Position numbers and translations under genes: made by a program. Source: Streptomyces griseoaurantiacus (lineage in GTDB: Bacteria > Actinomycetota > Actinomycetes > Streptomycetales > Streptomycetaceae). From it: DNA of 64,000 nt. The notes under the pieces were generated by a model. It was not told the origin of the DNA. It saw only the letters and a list, made by a program, of their open reading frames with translations, and did no database searches. This document shows positions 55,805-63,638 of this stretch, piece by piece (position 1 is the stretch's first letter; every line of letters begins with the position of its first letter). The stretch is taken from NCBI GenBank assembly GCA_014656015.1, contig BNBP01000003.1, positions 171,597 through 235,596 on the forward strand. Reading direction: 5' to 3'.

Positions 55805-57226
55805 GTGACGCAGAGTGGACAGGGCGGGGAGCCCTCGGCACGACCCGCGCGGGAAGGCATCGTGCTGCCCTCCGACGGTGGTGCCCCCCTGCTGCCGGGC
55901 AGTCAGGGCGAGCCGCCGGCCCCCGCGGCCGGCCAGTCCTGGGGCGGGCCCTGGGGCCCCGAGCAGCAGGCCGCCCCCGCACCGCCCCCGGCCCCCGGCT
56001 GGGGCGAGGACCCCGGCCCGCGGTGGGGCGGCGCACAACTCCCCCCGGAGAGCGCACAGGAGGCCCCGGGGGGCGCACCCGCGCAGGGCGGGCACGGCGG
56101 CCACGCCCACCAGGGCACCGCGGGCGGCTACTCCGCCCCGCTGCCCCCGGCCGCCCCGCAGGGCTCCTACGGCTCGGGCGCCCCGGGTTCCCCGGGAGCG
56201 TTCCCCTCCGCGCCGCTCCCGCCCGCGGACGAGGGGGCGACGCAGTACATACCCCCCGTCATGGACGAGGGGGCCACCCAGTACATTCCGCCGGTCGCGG
56301 ACGAGGGCGCCACCCAGTACATCCCGCCGGTGGGTTCCGGCGCGGGGCCGATGCCGCCCGCCGCGGGCCCGGACGCCCATGCCACCCAGTACCTTCCGCC
56401 GGTCCCGGGCGGGGCTCCCGCGCAGCCCGCCCCGCCGGCCGAGTTCGACAACCTGTTCCGCACCGAGGGCGCCCCCGCGCCCGCCACCCAGCACCTCCCG
56501 CAGATCGGTGAGGCCGTCTCCGTGCCGCCCCCGGGCGGCGGCCGCGCGGGCGCCCGGCGTGGCGGCGACGAGGGCGGTGGCCGCGGCCGCGGCGGCCGTT
56601 CCGGGTCCCGGGTGCCGCTGATCGCCGCCGTCGGCGTCGGCATCGTCGTCCTCGGGATCGGCGCCGGCGCGCTGCTCGGCGGCGGGGGCGGCGGTGCCGA
56701 GAAGGACGACAGCAAGACCGTGTCGGCGACCGGTCCCGCCACCTCCGGCTCCTCCGAGCCCACCGTCGACCCGGCGAAGGCGCAGGCCGAGGCCCTGGAC
56801 AAGCTGCTCGCCCAGAGCGGCAGCAGCCGGCAGAGCGTGATCGGCGCCGTGGCGAACGTGCGGTCGTGCAAGAACCTCGACCAGGCGGCCACCGACCTGC
56901 GGGACGCGGCGAAGCAGCGCAACGGCCTGGTGACGAAGCTGTCCGGGCTCTCCGTGGACAAGTTGCCCGACCACGCCTCGCTGACGTCCTCGCTCACCGC
57001 CGCCTGGCAGGCCTCCGCCTCCGCCGACAACCACTACGCGGCCTGGGCCGACCAGGCCAAGAGCCGCAAGGTCTGCAAGAAGGGCCACGCCCGGAACACC
57101 GGCCAGACCGCCGCGGGCAATGCCGCCAGCGGTACGGCCACCGAGCAGAAGAAGAAGGCGGCGGCGCTGTGGAACGCCATCGCGGGCAAGTACGGGCTCA
57201 CCCAGCGCCAGCCCACCCAGCTCTGA
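55805..57226 (+). CDS. Membrane protein with ATQYIPPV repeats
   Basis: 473 residues. A Pro/Gly/Ala-rich cytosolic part (1-260) carries three exact 12-residue repeats of form DEGATQYIPPV (from residue 142) and two looser copies (HATQYLPPV, PATQHLPQI). A basic stretch (GRGRGGRSGSR) and one transmembrane helix (about 269-292: LIAAVGVGIVVLGIGAGALL) lead to an extracellular domain (about 320-473) with two cysteines. TQY-PP motifs recur in actinobacterial proteins and are likely phosphothreonine sites for PknB-type kinases with FHA readers. Function unknown. GTG start with GGAGGAG. Confidence 0.78.
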   Translation: MTQSGQGGEPSARPAREGIVLPSDGGAPLLPGSQGEPPAPAAGQSWGGPWGPEQQAAPAPPPAPGWGEDPGPRWGGAQLPPESAQEAPGGAPAQGGHGGHAHQGTAGGYSAPLPPAAPQGSYGSGAPGSPGAFPSAPLPPADEGATQYIPPVMDEGATQYIPPVADEGATQYIPPVGSGAGPMPPAAGPDAHATQYLPPVPGGAPAQPAPPAEFDNLFRTEGAPAPATQHLPQIGEAVSVPPPGGGRAGARRGGDEGGGRGRGGRSGSRVPLIAAVGVGIVVLGIGAGALLGGGGGGAEKDDSKTVSATGPATSGSSEPTVDPAKAQAEALDKLLAQSGSSRQSVIGAVANVRSCKNLDQAATDLRDAAKQRNGLVTKLSGLSVDKLPDHASLTSSLTAAWQASASADNHYAAWADQAKSRKVCKKGHARNTGQTAAGNAASGTATEQKKKAAALWNAIAGKYGLTQRQPTQL

Positions 57227-57341
57227 CGGCTCCGTCGGCTCCGTCGGCTCCGAGCAGGCGGTCCGTCCCGCTCCGGGCGGGTGCGGGAGGGCGGGACGTG
57301 GGGGGTACGACGATCACCCCGGCGGGTGGAACGTACGATCG

Positions 57342-57842
57342 ATGACCGTGCAAGCTCCGGAGAACCCTTCCCGTCGCGGGCGTCGCTCGTCCACCATGGG
57401 CGCCATGCCCCTCAACGACATGCCGTGGTGGCGCTGGCGCAGCAACGTGCGTTCCGCGCTGCACATGCTTTCCGACCCGGTGTTCCAGCGGGACGTCTGG
57501 CTCGCGGGTACCGAAGGGTACGGAGACGTGACCGACGCCGTGTACCGGCTGGTGGAGGACACCTGGCTGGACAACTGGTCGGCCGAGAAGTACGTCGGCA
57601 CGATCTTCCGCGACGCCCAGGAGGCGGCGCTGGTGGACACCGCGGTGCTCCGGGTGCTGCGGATCATGCACCAGGTCGGCCCCGACGCGCCGGTCGCCAC
57701 GTACCTCGAACACCCGTCCTGGCCGGACGCGGTCCGGGCCGCCCGGGAGGCCCACGTCCGGCTGGTGACGGCCGACGAGGAGGACCCGGACGCGCCGCCG
57801 CGCTCCCTGGAGGTGCTGCGCATCCTCACGCGCTCGGCCTGA
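57342..57842 (+). CDS. SCO4402-like conserved hypothetical protein
   Basis: 166 residues. From MPLNDMPWWRWRSNVRSALH it follows the small all-helical family called SCO4402, conserved in streptomycetes, with LVEDTWLDNWSAEKYVGTIF and AVLRVLRIMHQVG. No enzymatic motif is visible. ATG at 57342 is used; ATGs at 57396 and 57405 (the usual family start) are alternatives without better signals. Its stop lies inside a perfect 16-bp palindrome. Confidence 0.78.
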   Translation: MTVQAPENPSRRGRRSSTMGAMPLNDMPWWRWRSNVRSALHMLSDPVFQRDVWLAGTEGYGDVTDAVYRLVEDTWLDNWSAEKYVGTIFRDAQEAALVDTAVLRVLRIMHQVGPDAPVATYLEHPSWPDAVRAAREAHVRLVTADEEDPDAPPRSLEVLRILTRSA

Positions 57843-57855
57843 GCGGTACCGCTCA
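57840..57855. terminator. Perfect 16-bp palindrome at the stop codon, followed by imperfect repeats
   Basis: TGAGCGGTACCGCTCA begins with the TGA of the SCO4402-like gene. As RNA it forms a 6-bp stem with a 4-base loop. Three imperfect ~27-bp units containing GGCCGATCCCCC follow up to about 57935. It may terminate transcription or be a binding site before purU. Confidence 0.55.
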
Positions 57856-57995
57856 GGCCGATATCCCCGGCTGACTCCTCGGGCCGATCCCCCCGCCTGA
57901 TTCTTCCGGCCGATCCCCCGGCCGGATCCTTCAGCCGGTTCCGGACTGTGGGACGGCCCGTCCGCCCTCGTGGGCGGTGTGCGACCCTGTGCTGC

Positions 57996-58883
57996 ATGAC
58001 TGAGCAGCCCCCACGGGACGGCGCCGCCGAGACCGGTGAGCAGTACGTCCTCACCCTCTCCTGCCCGGACAAGCAGGGCATCGTGCACGCGGTGTCCAGC
58101 TACCTGTTCATGACCGGCTGCAACATCGTGGACAGCCAGCAGTTCGGGGACCAGGACACGGGACTGTTCTTCATGCGGGTCCACTTCTCGGCGGAGCCGT
58201 CGGTGACGTCGGAGAAGCTGCGGGCGAGCTTCGCGGCCATCGGGGACTCCTTCCACATGGACTGGCAGATCCACCGGGCCGACGAGAAGATGCGCGTCGT
58301 CCTGATGGTCAGCAGGTTCGGGCACTGCCTGAACGATCTGCTGTTCCGGGCGCGGACCGGGGCGCTCCCGGTCGAGATCGCGGCCGTCGTCTCCAACCAC
58401 ACCGACTTCGCCGAGCTCGTGGCCTCGTACGGGATCCCCTTCCACCACGTGCCGGTGACACGGGAGACGAAGGCGGACGCGGAGGCGCGGCTGCTCGAGA
58501 TCGTGCGGGAGGCGGAGGTCGAGCTGGTCGTGCTCGCCCGCTACATGCAGGTGCTCTCCGACGACCTGTGCAAGAAGCTGAACGGGCGGATCATCAACAT
58601 CCACCACTCGTTCCTGCCGAGCTTCAAGGGCGCGAAGCCGTACCACCAGGCGCACGCCCGGGGCGTGAAGCTGATCGGGGCGACGGCGCACTACGTCACC
58701 GCGGACCTCGACGAGGGGCCGATCATCGAGCAGGAGGTCGAGCGGGTGGGCCACGACGTCACGCCGGACCAGCTGGTCGCGGTGGGCCGGGACGTGGAGT
58801 GCCAGGCGCTGGCCCGCGCGGTCAAGTGGCACGCGGAACGCCGCATCCTGCTCAACGGCCACCGCACGGTCGTCTTCGCGTAG
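57996..58883 (+). CDS. purU: Formyltetrahydrofolate deformylase
   Basis: 295 residues. An N-terminal ACT domain (about 15-95: YVLTLSCPDKQGIVHAVSSY) and a formyl-transferase domain with the catalytic cluster Asn-His-Asp: IINIHHSFLPSFKGAKPYHQ, GATAHYVTADLDEGPII. It hydrolyses 10-formyl-THF to formate and THF, balancing one-carbon pools; serC in the same window belongs to the linked serine branch. ATG at 57996. It converges with the anti-sigma gene across a small repeat region. Confidence 0.94.
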   Translation: MTEQPPRDGAAETGEQYVLTLSCPDKQGIVHAVSSYLFMTGCNIVDSQQFGDQDTGLFFMRVHFSAEPSVTSEKLRASFAAIGDSFHMDWQIHRADEKMRVVLMVSRFGHCLNDLLFRARTGALPVEIAAVVSNHTDFAELVASYGIPFHHVPVTRETKADAEARLLEIVREAEVELVVLARYMQVLSDDLCKKLNGRIINIHHSFLPSFKGAKPYHQAHARGVKLIGATAHYVTADLDEGPIIEQEVERVGHDVTPDQLVAVGRDVECQALARAVKWHAERRILLNGHRTVVFA

Positions 58884-58888
58884 GCCGC

Positions 58889-58976
58889 TTCCCGCGCGGT
58901 ACGGCTTTCGACGGTGGCCCCGGCGGCCGGTCCGCCGGGACCCTTCCCGCGCGGTTCGGCTTCCCGCGCGGTTCGG
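58889..58976. repeat. CTTCCCGCGCGGTTCGG repeats after purU
   Basis: A 17-bp unit occurs in exact tandem at 58943-58959 and 58960-58976, with a third near-copy at 58889-58905. It lies between converging genes, so it may have a role in termination, but no simple hairpin is formed. Confidence 0.75.
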
Positions 58977-58994
58977 CCTCCGCGTGGCGCGCGG

Positions 58995-60278
58995 TCACAG
59001 ACGGCTCAGGGACGCCGTGGCCAGCAGGACCTCCCGGACCGCCGTCCGGTCGCCCGAGTGCCCCGCGGCCGCCTCGGCCGGGGGGACGTGGCCCGCGGCC
59101 AGCCGGCAGAACTCGACGCCGTCCAGGGCGAGGTGGGCCACCTCGTGCTCCGGCGAGGCCGCGGCCCCGGGCGAGTCGAGGGGGATCAGCCACTCGCCGC
59201 CGCCCGTCCCCTCGATCTCCAGCCGCAGGCTCCGGCCCGGCGCGCCCGCCGCCACCAGGTGCCGTCCCCGGGGCGCGGGTTCGGCCAGGCCCGCCCGGCG
59301 CCGGGCGGCGAGCGACTGCGGCAGCGTCCGCGCCGCGAGGTCGATCATCCCGTGCAGATGGCGCGGCGCGGGCGGCTCGTAGGGGTAGTCGACCGCCTCC
59401 GCGATGTCGTCCGCGTGCACCCAGCACTCGAAGGCCCGGTCCAGGAGTGCGTCGCGGAGGGGCAGCGTGTGCTCGCCGTACGACACGGCCGGCTCCCCGC
59501 CGCTGCCGCCCGCGAACGCGGCCGTCCGGACGAGGGCATGGCTCTGCTCCCGCCAGGGCCCGCGGACCGCCCGGGTGGGCGGCACCCGCGCGGCACGCCA
59601 GTACGCCTCGGTGCGCGCGGTGGGGGAGCCCTCGACGACACCGGGGGAGTCCTGCGCCTCCTTGTCGGCGCCCGCCTCAGCGAGCGGGTCGTCCAGGCCG
59701 AGCGCGGAGGCCACCAGCCCGTCCACGCACCACAGGTGGGTCAGGACGCCGGCGACCGTCGTACGGCGGGCGGCCGGTTCCCGTCCGTCGAACCAGCGCA
59801 GCCGCACCGGCGCGTGCCACTCCGCGTCGCCGAAGTCCTGCAGCAGGGCGTCCAGACGGGCCGTCTCCGCGTCGTACGGCGCCACCCAGGGGGGCACCGG
59901 GATGCGCGGCCTGCGGCGTTCGAGGCAGGTGTCCAGGACGCGGGTGCGCAGCCCGGGGTCGAGGTCGAGGCTCTCGGGCGGGTGCAGCAGTCCGACGGCG
60001 TCGCGCAGCCGCAGCGCCTCCTCGGCGCAGGGGCCGCACTCGCCGAGGTGCTCCTCCACGGCCGCCGTCTCCTCGGCGGAGCAGGCGGCCAGCGCCCAGG
60101 CGCCGAGCAGCGACATCAGCACCCGGTGCTCCAGCGCGGGCCCGGCGGGCGGGCGCGGGGCGGGCGGCGGCGTCCGGCCGCCGTCCTCCACGGAGGCGCG
60201 CGGCGGCGGGACGCGCGGCGCGCGGTCCTGCCCGCCGTGCTTCCGCGACTCCTCGGGGTTCCCGGGGCCGTCGTTCAC
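58995..60278 (-). CDS. Zinc-finger anti-sigma protein fused to a mycothiol-isomerase-like domain
   Basis: 427 residues. The zinc-finger anti-sigma motif (ACSAEETAAVEEHLGECGPC, His-x3-Cys-x2-Cys) is at about 66-84. It is followed by a long maleylpyruvate-isomerase/MDMPI-like domain (about 130-427: RLDALLQDFGDAEWHAPVRL; TTVAGVLTHLWCVDGLVASAL; HADDIAEAVDYPY). No transmembrane helix is evident, so this anti-sigma factor is soluble. The cysteine pair suggests redox control (ZAS type). It overlaps the sigma gene by GTGA and is surely its antagonist. Confidence 0.85.
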   Translation of the reverse strand: MNDGPGNPEESRKHGGQDRAPRVPPPRASVEDGGRTPPPAPRPPAGPALEHRVLMSLLGAWALAACSAEETAAVEEHLGECGPCAEEALRLRDAVGLLHPPESLDLDPGLRTRVLDTCLERRRPRIPVPPWVAPYDAETARLDALLQDFGDAEWHAPVRLRWFDGREPAARRTTVAGVLTHLWCVDGLVASALGLDDPLAEAGADKEAQDSPGVVEGSPTARTEAYWRAARVPPTRAVRGPWREQSHALVRTAAFAGGSGGEPAVSYGEHTLPLRDALLDRAFECWVHADDIAEAVDYPYEPPAPRHLHGMIDLAARTLPQSLAARRRAGLAEPAPRGRHLVAAGAPGRSLRLEIEGTGGGEWLIPLDSPGAAASPEHEVAHLALDGVEFCRLAAGHVPPAEAAAGHSGDRTAVREVLLATASLSRL

Positions 60279-60868
60279 ACCGGACCCCCCGGTTCCGGGA
60301 CGGTGTCGTGGGCCGTGGCGAGCAGTTGCAGGCCGAGCCGCAGCCGGCGGCGTGCCTCGTCCTCGGTGATGCCAAGGTCTGCGGCGGTCTGGCGGTAGTC
60401 CCGGCGCTGGAAGTAGGCCCGCTCCAGGGCCGCCTTCAGCGGGGCCGGCAGGGAGGTGGCGATGTAGTCGGCGCGGGCGGCGACGGACGCGCGCCGCACG
60501 GTGCGCTCCAGTTCCCGCTCCGGGTCGGGTTCCGCGTCCGGCTCCCCGGTGCCGGTGCCGGTCGCCGCCCGTCCGTGGCCGCCGGCCGCCCGCAGCCGCC
60601 GTACCGCGAGCCGGTGGGTGACCTCCGCGACCCAGGAGCGCAGGGGGCCCTGTTCGGGGTCGTAGGTGTCCGGGTGTTCCCAGAGGTGGACGAACACCTC
60701 GCGGGTGAGGGCGTCGGCGGCGCTGTCCTCGCCGAGGACGCGGTGGGCCAGCCCGTGCACGAGGGTGGCGTACCGGTCGTAGAGCTCGCCGAGCGCCGCG
60801 GCCTCGCCGTGGGCCAGCCGCTGCTGCATCCGCCGGTCCCGGCGGGGCGGTGCGTCCTTCCTCACCAT
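60275..60868 (-). CDS. ECF-type RNA polymerase sigma factor
   Basis: 197 residues. Region 2 (about 20-85: LGELYDRYATLVHGLAHRVL, TREVFVHLWEHPDTYDPEQG) and region 4 (about 125-185: LPAPLKAALERAYFQRRDYR, TAADLGITEDEARRRLRLGL) are intact, while a Gly/Glu-rich linker replaces region 3. ATG at 60868 has GGAGGGGAGG upstream; an earlier in-frame start would add 26 unrelated residues. Coupled to the zinc-finger protein downstream. Its targets are unknown. Confidence 0.9.
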   Translation of the reverse strand: MVRKDAPPRRDRRMQQRLAHGEAAALGELYDRYATLVHGLAHRVLGEDSAADALTREVFVHLWEHPDTYDPEQGPLRSWVAEVTHRLAVRRLRAAGGHGRAATGTGTGEPDAEPDPERELERTVRRASVAARADYIATSLPAPLKAALERAYFQRRDYRQTAADLGITEDEARRRLRLGLQLLATAHDTVPEPGGPV

Positions 60869-61259
60869 CCGGTGCCTCCCCTCCCGGCGCTGCCCGCGTT
60901 CCCCGTCCCAGCCTGTGCCCAGGGCCTTCTCGAATGTAGTCGGCATGCTCGGGGGCGTACGCCCCTTTGTGACAATGCGCGCCCCGCCCGGCCGCGGATG
61001 GTAGAGGAGATCATCCGGGCCTCCGGTACAAGGCGTGACAAGGCGAGATCAACATTGCGCGAAAGCGACTGGAGTCGACCGAACTTGTTTGGAATGGCTC
61101 ATATACCACAGGCAATGGGAAGAGAACAGGTGTTTCATGGTGGTGCGGTGGGGAAGGCGCGCCGACGAAAAGCGTAGGGACGAGTTCCGGTTGGGGGTTC
61201 GGGCCGGGGCGGTGGTTTCGGCGGTCAGTGGACGGGCGGGCGAGTGAGAGGCGTTGGCG
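60869..61259. other. Divergent promoter region of the sigma and STAS genes
   Basis: About 390 bp, with a distinctly AT-richer part (about 61028-61135: ATTGCGCGAAAGCG, GAACTTGTTTGGAATGG, CATATACCACAGG). It contains promoter-like AT hexamers but no consensus pair. A 70-codon GTG frame spans 61035-61247 (ending VVSAVSGRAGE), but its upstream half uses codons untypical of the window, so it is not called a gene. Confidence 0.5.
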
Positions 61260-61634
61260 GTGGCGCTCACGGTGACGGAGACCGGGCACGGTGATTGGGC
61301 CGTGCTCCGTGTGTCGGGGGAACTGGATCTGGTGACCGCGCCGACGCTCCGCGGGCGCGTGCACGACGTGGTGGCGGAGGGCCGACACCGGCTCGTCCTC
61401 GACCTCTCCGGGGTGTTCTTCTGCGATTCCAGCGGCGTCGGCGTCCTCATCGCCGCGCGCCGTCTGATCCGCTCCTGCCGGGGGCGGCTGCGGCTGATCC
61501 TGCCCGCGCACGGCACCGAGGAGGGCTCGCACGTCAACCGGGTGCTCGCCGCGCTCGGCGTGCGCCGTCTGTTCGACGTCTACCCGGACGTCACGGTCGC
61601 GCTCATGGACGACGCCGACCCGCTCTCGGCCTGA
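61260..61634 (+). CDS. STAS-domain anti-sigma factor antagonist
   Basis: 124 residues, a single STAS domain. The conserved phosphorylatable serine lies in FFCDSSGVGVLIAARR (about residues 58-60), where RsbW-type kinases act. ELDLVTAPTLRGRVHDVV is the usual first part. GTG at 61260 is preferred over TTG 61254 because GAGAGG then sits eight bases upstream. Beside the ECF sigma/anti-sigma pair and near an RsbW-like ATPase, it fits a partner-switching module. Confidence 0.88.
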   Translation: MALTVTETGHGDWAVLRVSGELDLVTAPTLRGRVHDVVAEGRHRLVLDLSGVFFCDSSGVGVLIAARRLIRSCRGRLRLILPAHGTEEGSHVNRVLAALGVRRLFDVYPDVTVALMDDADPLSA

Positions 61635-61644
61635 GGCGGCCGAA

Positions 61645-61722
61645 GACGGGCCGGAGGCGAGCCCGCAGACGGGCCCGCAGACGGGCCCGCAGACGGGCCG
61701 GAGACGGGCCGGAGGCGGGCCG
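61645..61722. repeat. 12-bp tandem repeat after the STAS gene
   Basis: GACGGGCCCGCA and the variant GACGGGCCGGAG recur five to six times in tandem between the STAS gene and the EF-hand gene. The rest of this 277-bp gap holds the promoter region of the EF-hand gene with GTATGTCACACGTGTG. Confidence 0.75.
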
Positions 61723-61911
61723 AGGGCCGGCGTGACACCCGCGCGACGCGCCCCGGGGTGTATGTCACACGTGTGTGCGGGTTTTCCCCAGACCTGTCGC
61801 GGAAACCCCCCGGTCCTGGCACAAGAGCGGTTCTCCCCCTCCGCGCGGCGCTCCGGCGTCGTACGCTCCGGGCGGGAGAACCCGACGTCATGTGAGGCGG
61901 CGCGAGGACAC

Positions 61912-62424
61912 ATGGTCAGCACCGAGTACGAACGCAGGATCGCGGCCCGGTTCGCCGGCTTCGACCAGGACGGCAACGGCCGGATCGACCGCGAGGACTT
62001 CAGCGCGGCGGCCAAGGCGCTGCTCGCCGAGTTCGGTACCACGGCCCGCTGCGACAAGGGCCAGGCCCTCTACGTGGGGGCCGAGGCCTTCTGGCAGGGC
62101 ATGGCCGCGATGGCCGACCGGGACGGCGACCAGCGCATCACCCGGGAGGAGTTCGTCGGCGGCGCGGTCAAGCGGCTGCGGGACAACCCCGACCGGTTCG
62201 CGGAGATCGCCCGCCCCTTCCTCCACGCGGCCTTCGCCGTGGTGGACGGCGACGGGGACGGAGCGGTCACGGTCGAGGAGACCGCACGGGCGCTGCGGGT
62301 GCTCGGCGTCCCGGAGGACGTCGCCGCGGCGTCCGCGGGGGCCCTGGACGCCGACGCGGACGGCCGGATCGCCGAACAGGAGGTCGTGGCGGCCTTCGCC
62401 CGCTACTTCACCGTCCCGGAGTGA
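61912..62424 (+). CDS. Four-EF-hand calcium-binding protein (calerythrin-like)
   Basis: 170 residues with four EF-hand loops: DQDGNGRIDREDF (~18-30), DRDGDQRITREEF (~69-81), DGDGDGAVTVEET (~114-126) and DADADGRIAEQEV (~146-158). The first three keep all calcium-coordinating positions (1, 3, 5, 9, 12); the fourth is nearly complete, with Glu at 12 replaced or shifted. Paired EF domains of this type (calerythrin, CabB/CabC in Streptomyces) buffer or sense Ca2+ during aerial growth. ATG at 61912. It sits between two partner-switching genes. Confidence 0.93.
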   Translation: MVSTEYERRIAARFAGFDQDGNGRIDREDFSAAAKALLAEFGTTARCDKGQALYVGAEAFWQGMAAMADRDGDQRITREEFVGGAVKRLRDNPDRFAEIARPFLHAAFAVVDGDGDGAVTVEETARALRVLGVPEDVAAASAGALDADADGRIAEQEVVAAFARYFTVPE

Positions 62425-62554
62425 GTGCCCCGCGGGCGGCGTCCCGGAGCGAGCGCCCCGAGTGATCGACGGTCGGTGACGGAGAGTCAGGGCGGGGCCG
62501 CGTCCCGCCGCCGACTCGTCACGGACCGTCGCCGCCGGATGTCTCCGGTACCTT

Positions 62555-62749
62555 GTGGTGGATGCGAGTGGTGCAGAGGCCGGGCCCGGGTGGTGCGGCG
62601 CCGCGAAGGGCGCCGTGCGCCGCGATGTGCGCCGCTCGCAGGGCAGGGCGGACCGTCGCCACTGCTTGTTCGACTCACCGGAGCAGGCGTCGCACAGTAT
62701 GCCGTACGCGTACTCCTTCGCGCTGGAATATGCCCGAAGCGCTTGTTGA
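62555..62749 (+). CDS. Possible 64-residue small protein
   Basis: GTG at 62555 opens a frame with high GC3 in its first part, encoding a Gly/Ala/Arg-rich start, CLFDSPEQASHSMPYAYSF and the end ALEYARSAC. No family is recognised and the Shine-Dalgarno is unconvincing. The last third is AT-richer. It could be a real small gene upstream of the ATPase or part of a leader. Other frames here are open too. Confidence 0.35.
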   Translation: MVDASGAEAGPGWCGAAKGAVRRDVRRSQGRADRRHCLFDSPEQASHSMPYAYSFALEYARSAC

Positions 62750-62781
62750 GGTGACTGTACGTCAACCATGCTGCCCTGCAA

Positions 62782-62803
62782 GGGAATCACGTTCCGTGAT
62801 CCC
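62782..62803. promoter_or_regulatory. GGG(a)ATCACG-TTC-CGTGATCCC dyad before the ATPase gene
   Basis: A 9-bp inverted repeat with one extra base in the left arm and a 3-base centre, 85 bp before the GTG start of the RsbW-like gene. It could be an operator or a short hairpin in the leader. Confidence 0.6.
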
Positions 62804-62888
62804 GGTTCAGTGCGTGCAGAGGATGACCACGACCGTGGCGCCCGTGGGGCGCGAGGCGATGTGTCCGCCGGTTCGGATGGTGTGAGCG

Positions 62889-63380
62889 GTGCAGGTGCTT
62901 CAAGTGCAGCTGGAGATCCGGCCCGACCCCGCTGAGGTGGGGCGGGCCCGGAAGTGGGCCCGCTCGCGGCTCGCGGGGTCGGGCATAAGCGCCGACGAGC
63001 CCGTGGCCGAGACGCTGGTGCTGCTCGTCTCCGAACTCGTCACCAACGCCGTGGTGCACACCGGGTGTCCGGCCGTGCTGCGGCTGCTGCTGACGGGCGT
63101 GTGCGAGGACGCCGCCGGCGGCCCCGCCGGGACGGTACGGCTGGAGGTGGCCGACTCCTGCGACCGGGCGCCGGCGCCGAGATGCGCCGACGGCGACGCC
63201 ACCGGCGGCCGCGGCCTCGCCCTCGTCGACGGCCTCGCCGACCGCTGGGGCTGGACCCGCGAGGGCTCCGGCAAGCGCATCTGGTGCGAGATGGACCGCG
63301 GCGCGGCGGGGAGCCCCGAACCCCGCGTCGGTACGAGGACGGCCGCGGCCCACGGGGACTTCGCCTTCGAGGCGGTCTAG
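62889..63380 (+). CDS. RsbW-like ATP-binding anti-sigma/serine kinase
   Basis: 163 residues, HATPase_c_2 fold. The N box is LLVSELVTNAVVHTG (~46-60), the G1 box is altered (RLEVADSCDRAPAPR instead of V-DxG), and the G2 box is GGRGLALVDGLADRWGW. It would phosphorylate a STAS antagonist and/or bind a sigma factor. GTG at 62889 is taken because VLQVQLEIRPDPAEV is the family opening. Streptomyces carries dozens of these; the STAS gene 1.3 kb away is a possible partner. Confidence 0.87.
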   Translation: MQVLQVQLEIRPDPAEVGRARKWARSRLAGSGISADEPVAETLVLLVSELVTNAVVHTGCPAVLRLLLTGVCEDAAGGPAGTVRLEVADSCDRAPAPRCADGDATGGRGLALVDGLADRWGWTREGSGKRIWCEMDRGAAGSPEPRVGTRTAAAHGDFAFEAV

Positions 63381-63390
63381 GACCGTCGGG

Positions 63391-63411
63391 CCCGGGCCTC
63401 ACGGGTCCGGG
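63391..63411 (+). terminator. Hairpin after the RsbW-like gene
   Basis: CCCGGGCC pairs with GGTCCGGG (one G-U) over a 5-base loop, 10 bp after the stop codon. Confidence 0.55.
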
Positions 63412-63638
63412 ACCGTCGTACGGCGGGTGCCCCGGGGCCCGGCGGGGACGCGCGCCCGGGCGTGCGGTCGCACGGGCGCCCTTCCCGGATGCGGGCGTGC
63501 GGGGCGTGCGCCGGGGTGTGCCCCCGTGCGCGAAAGAGGAAAAAGGGCATAACGGACCAATCGCCGAACGGGTGTTGACGTACGGTGTCCGTTTGATCAC
63601 GCTTGTGGTGAGCGATTCGCGGTGAGGGGACGGCGAGG

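Noticed and set aside
61035..61247. 70-codon frame in the AT-rich region before the STAS gene
   Set aside because: Codon use in the first half is unlike that of neighbouring genes, and the region reads better as promoter DNA.
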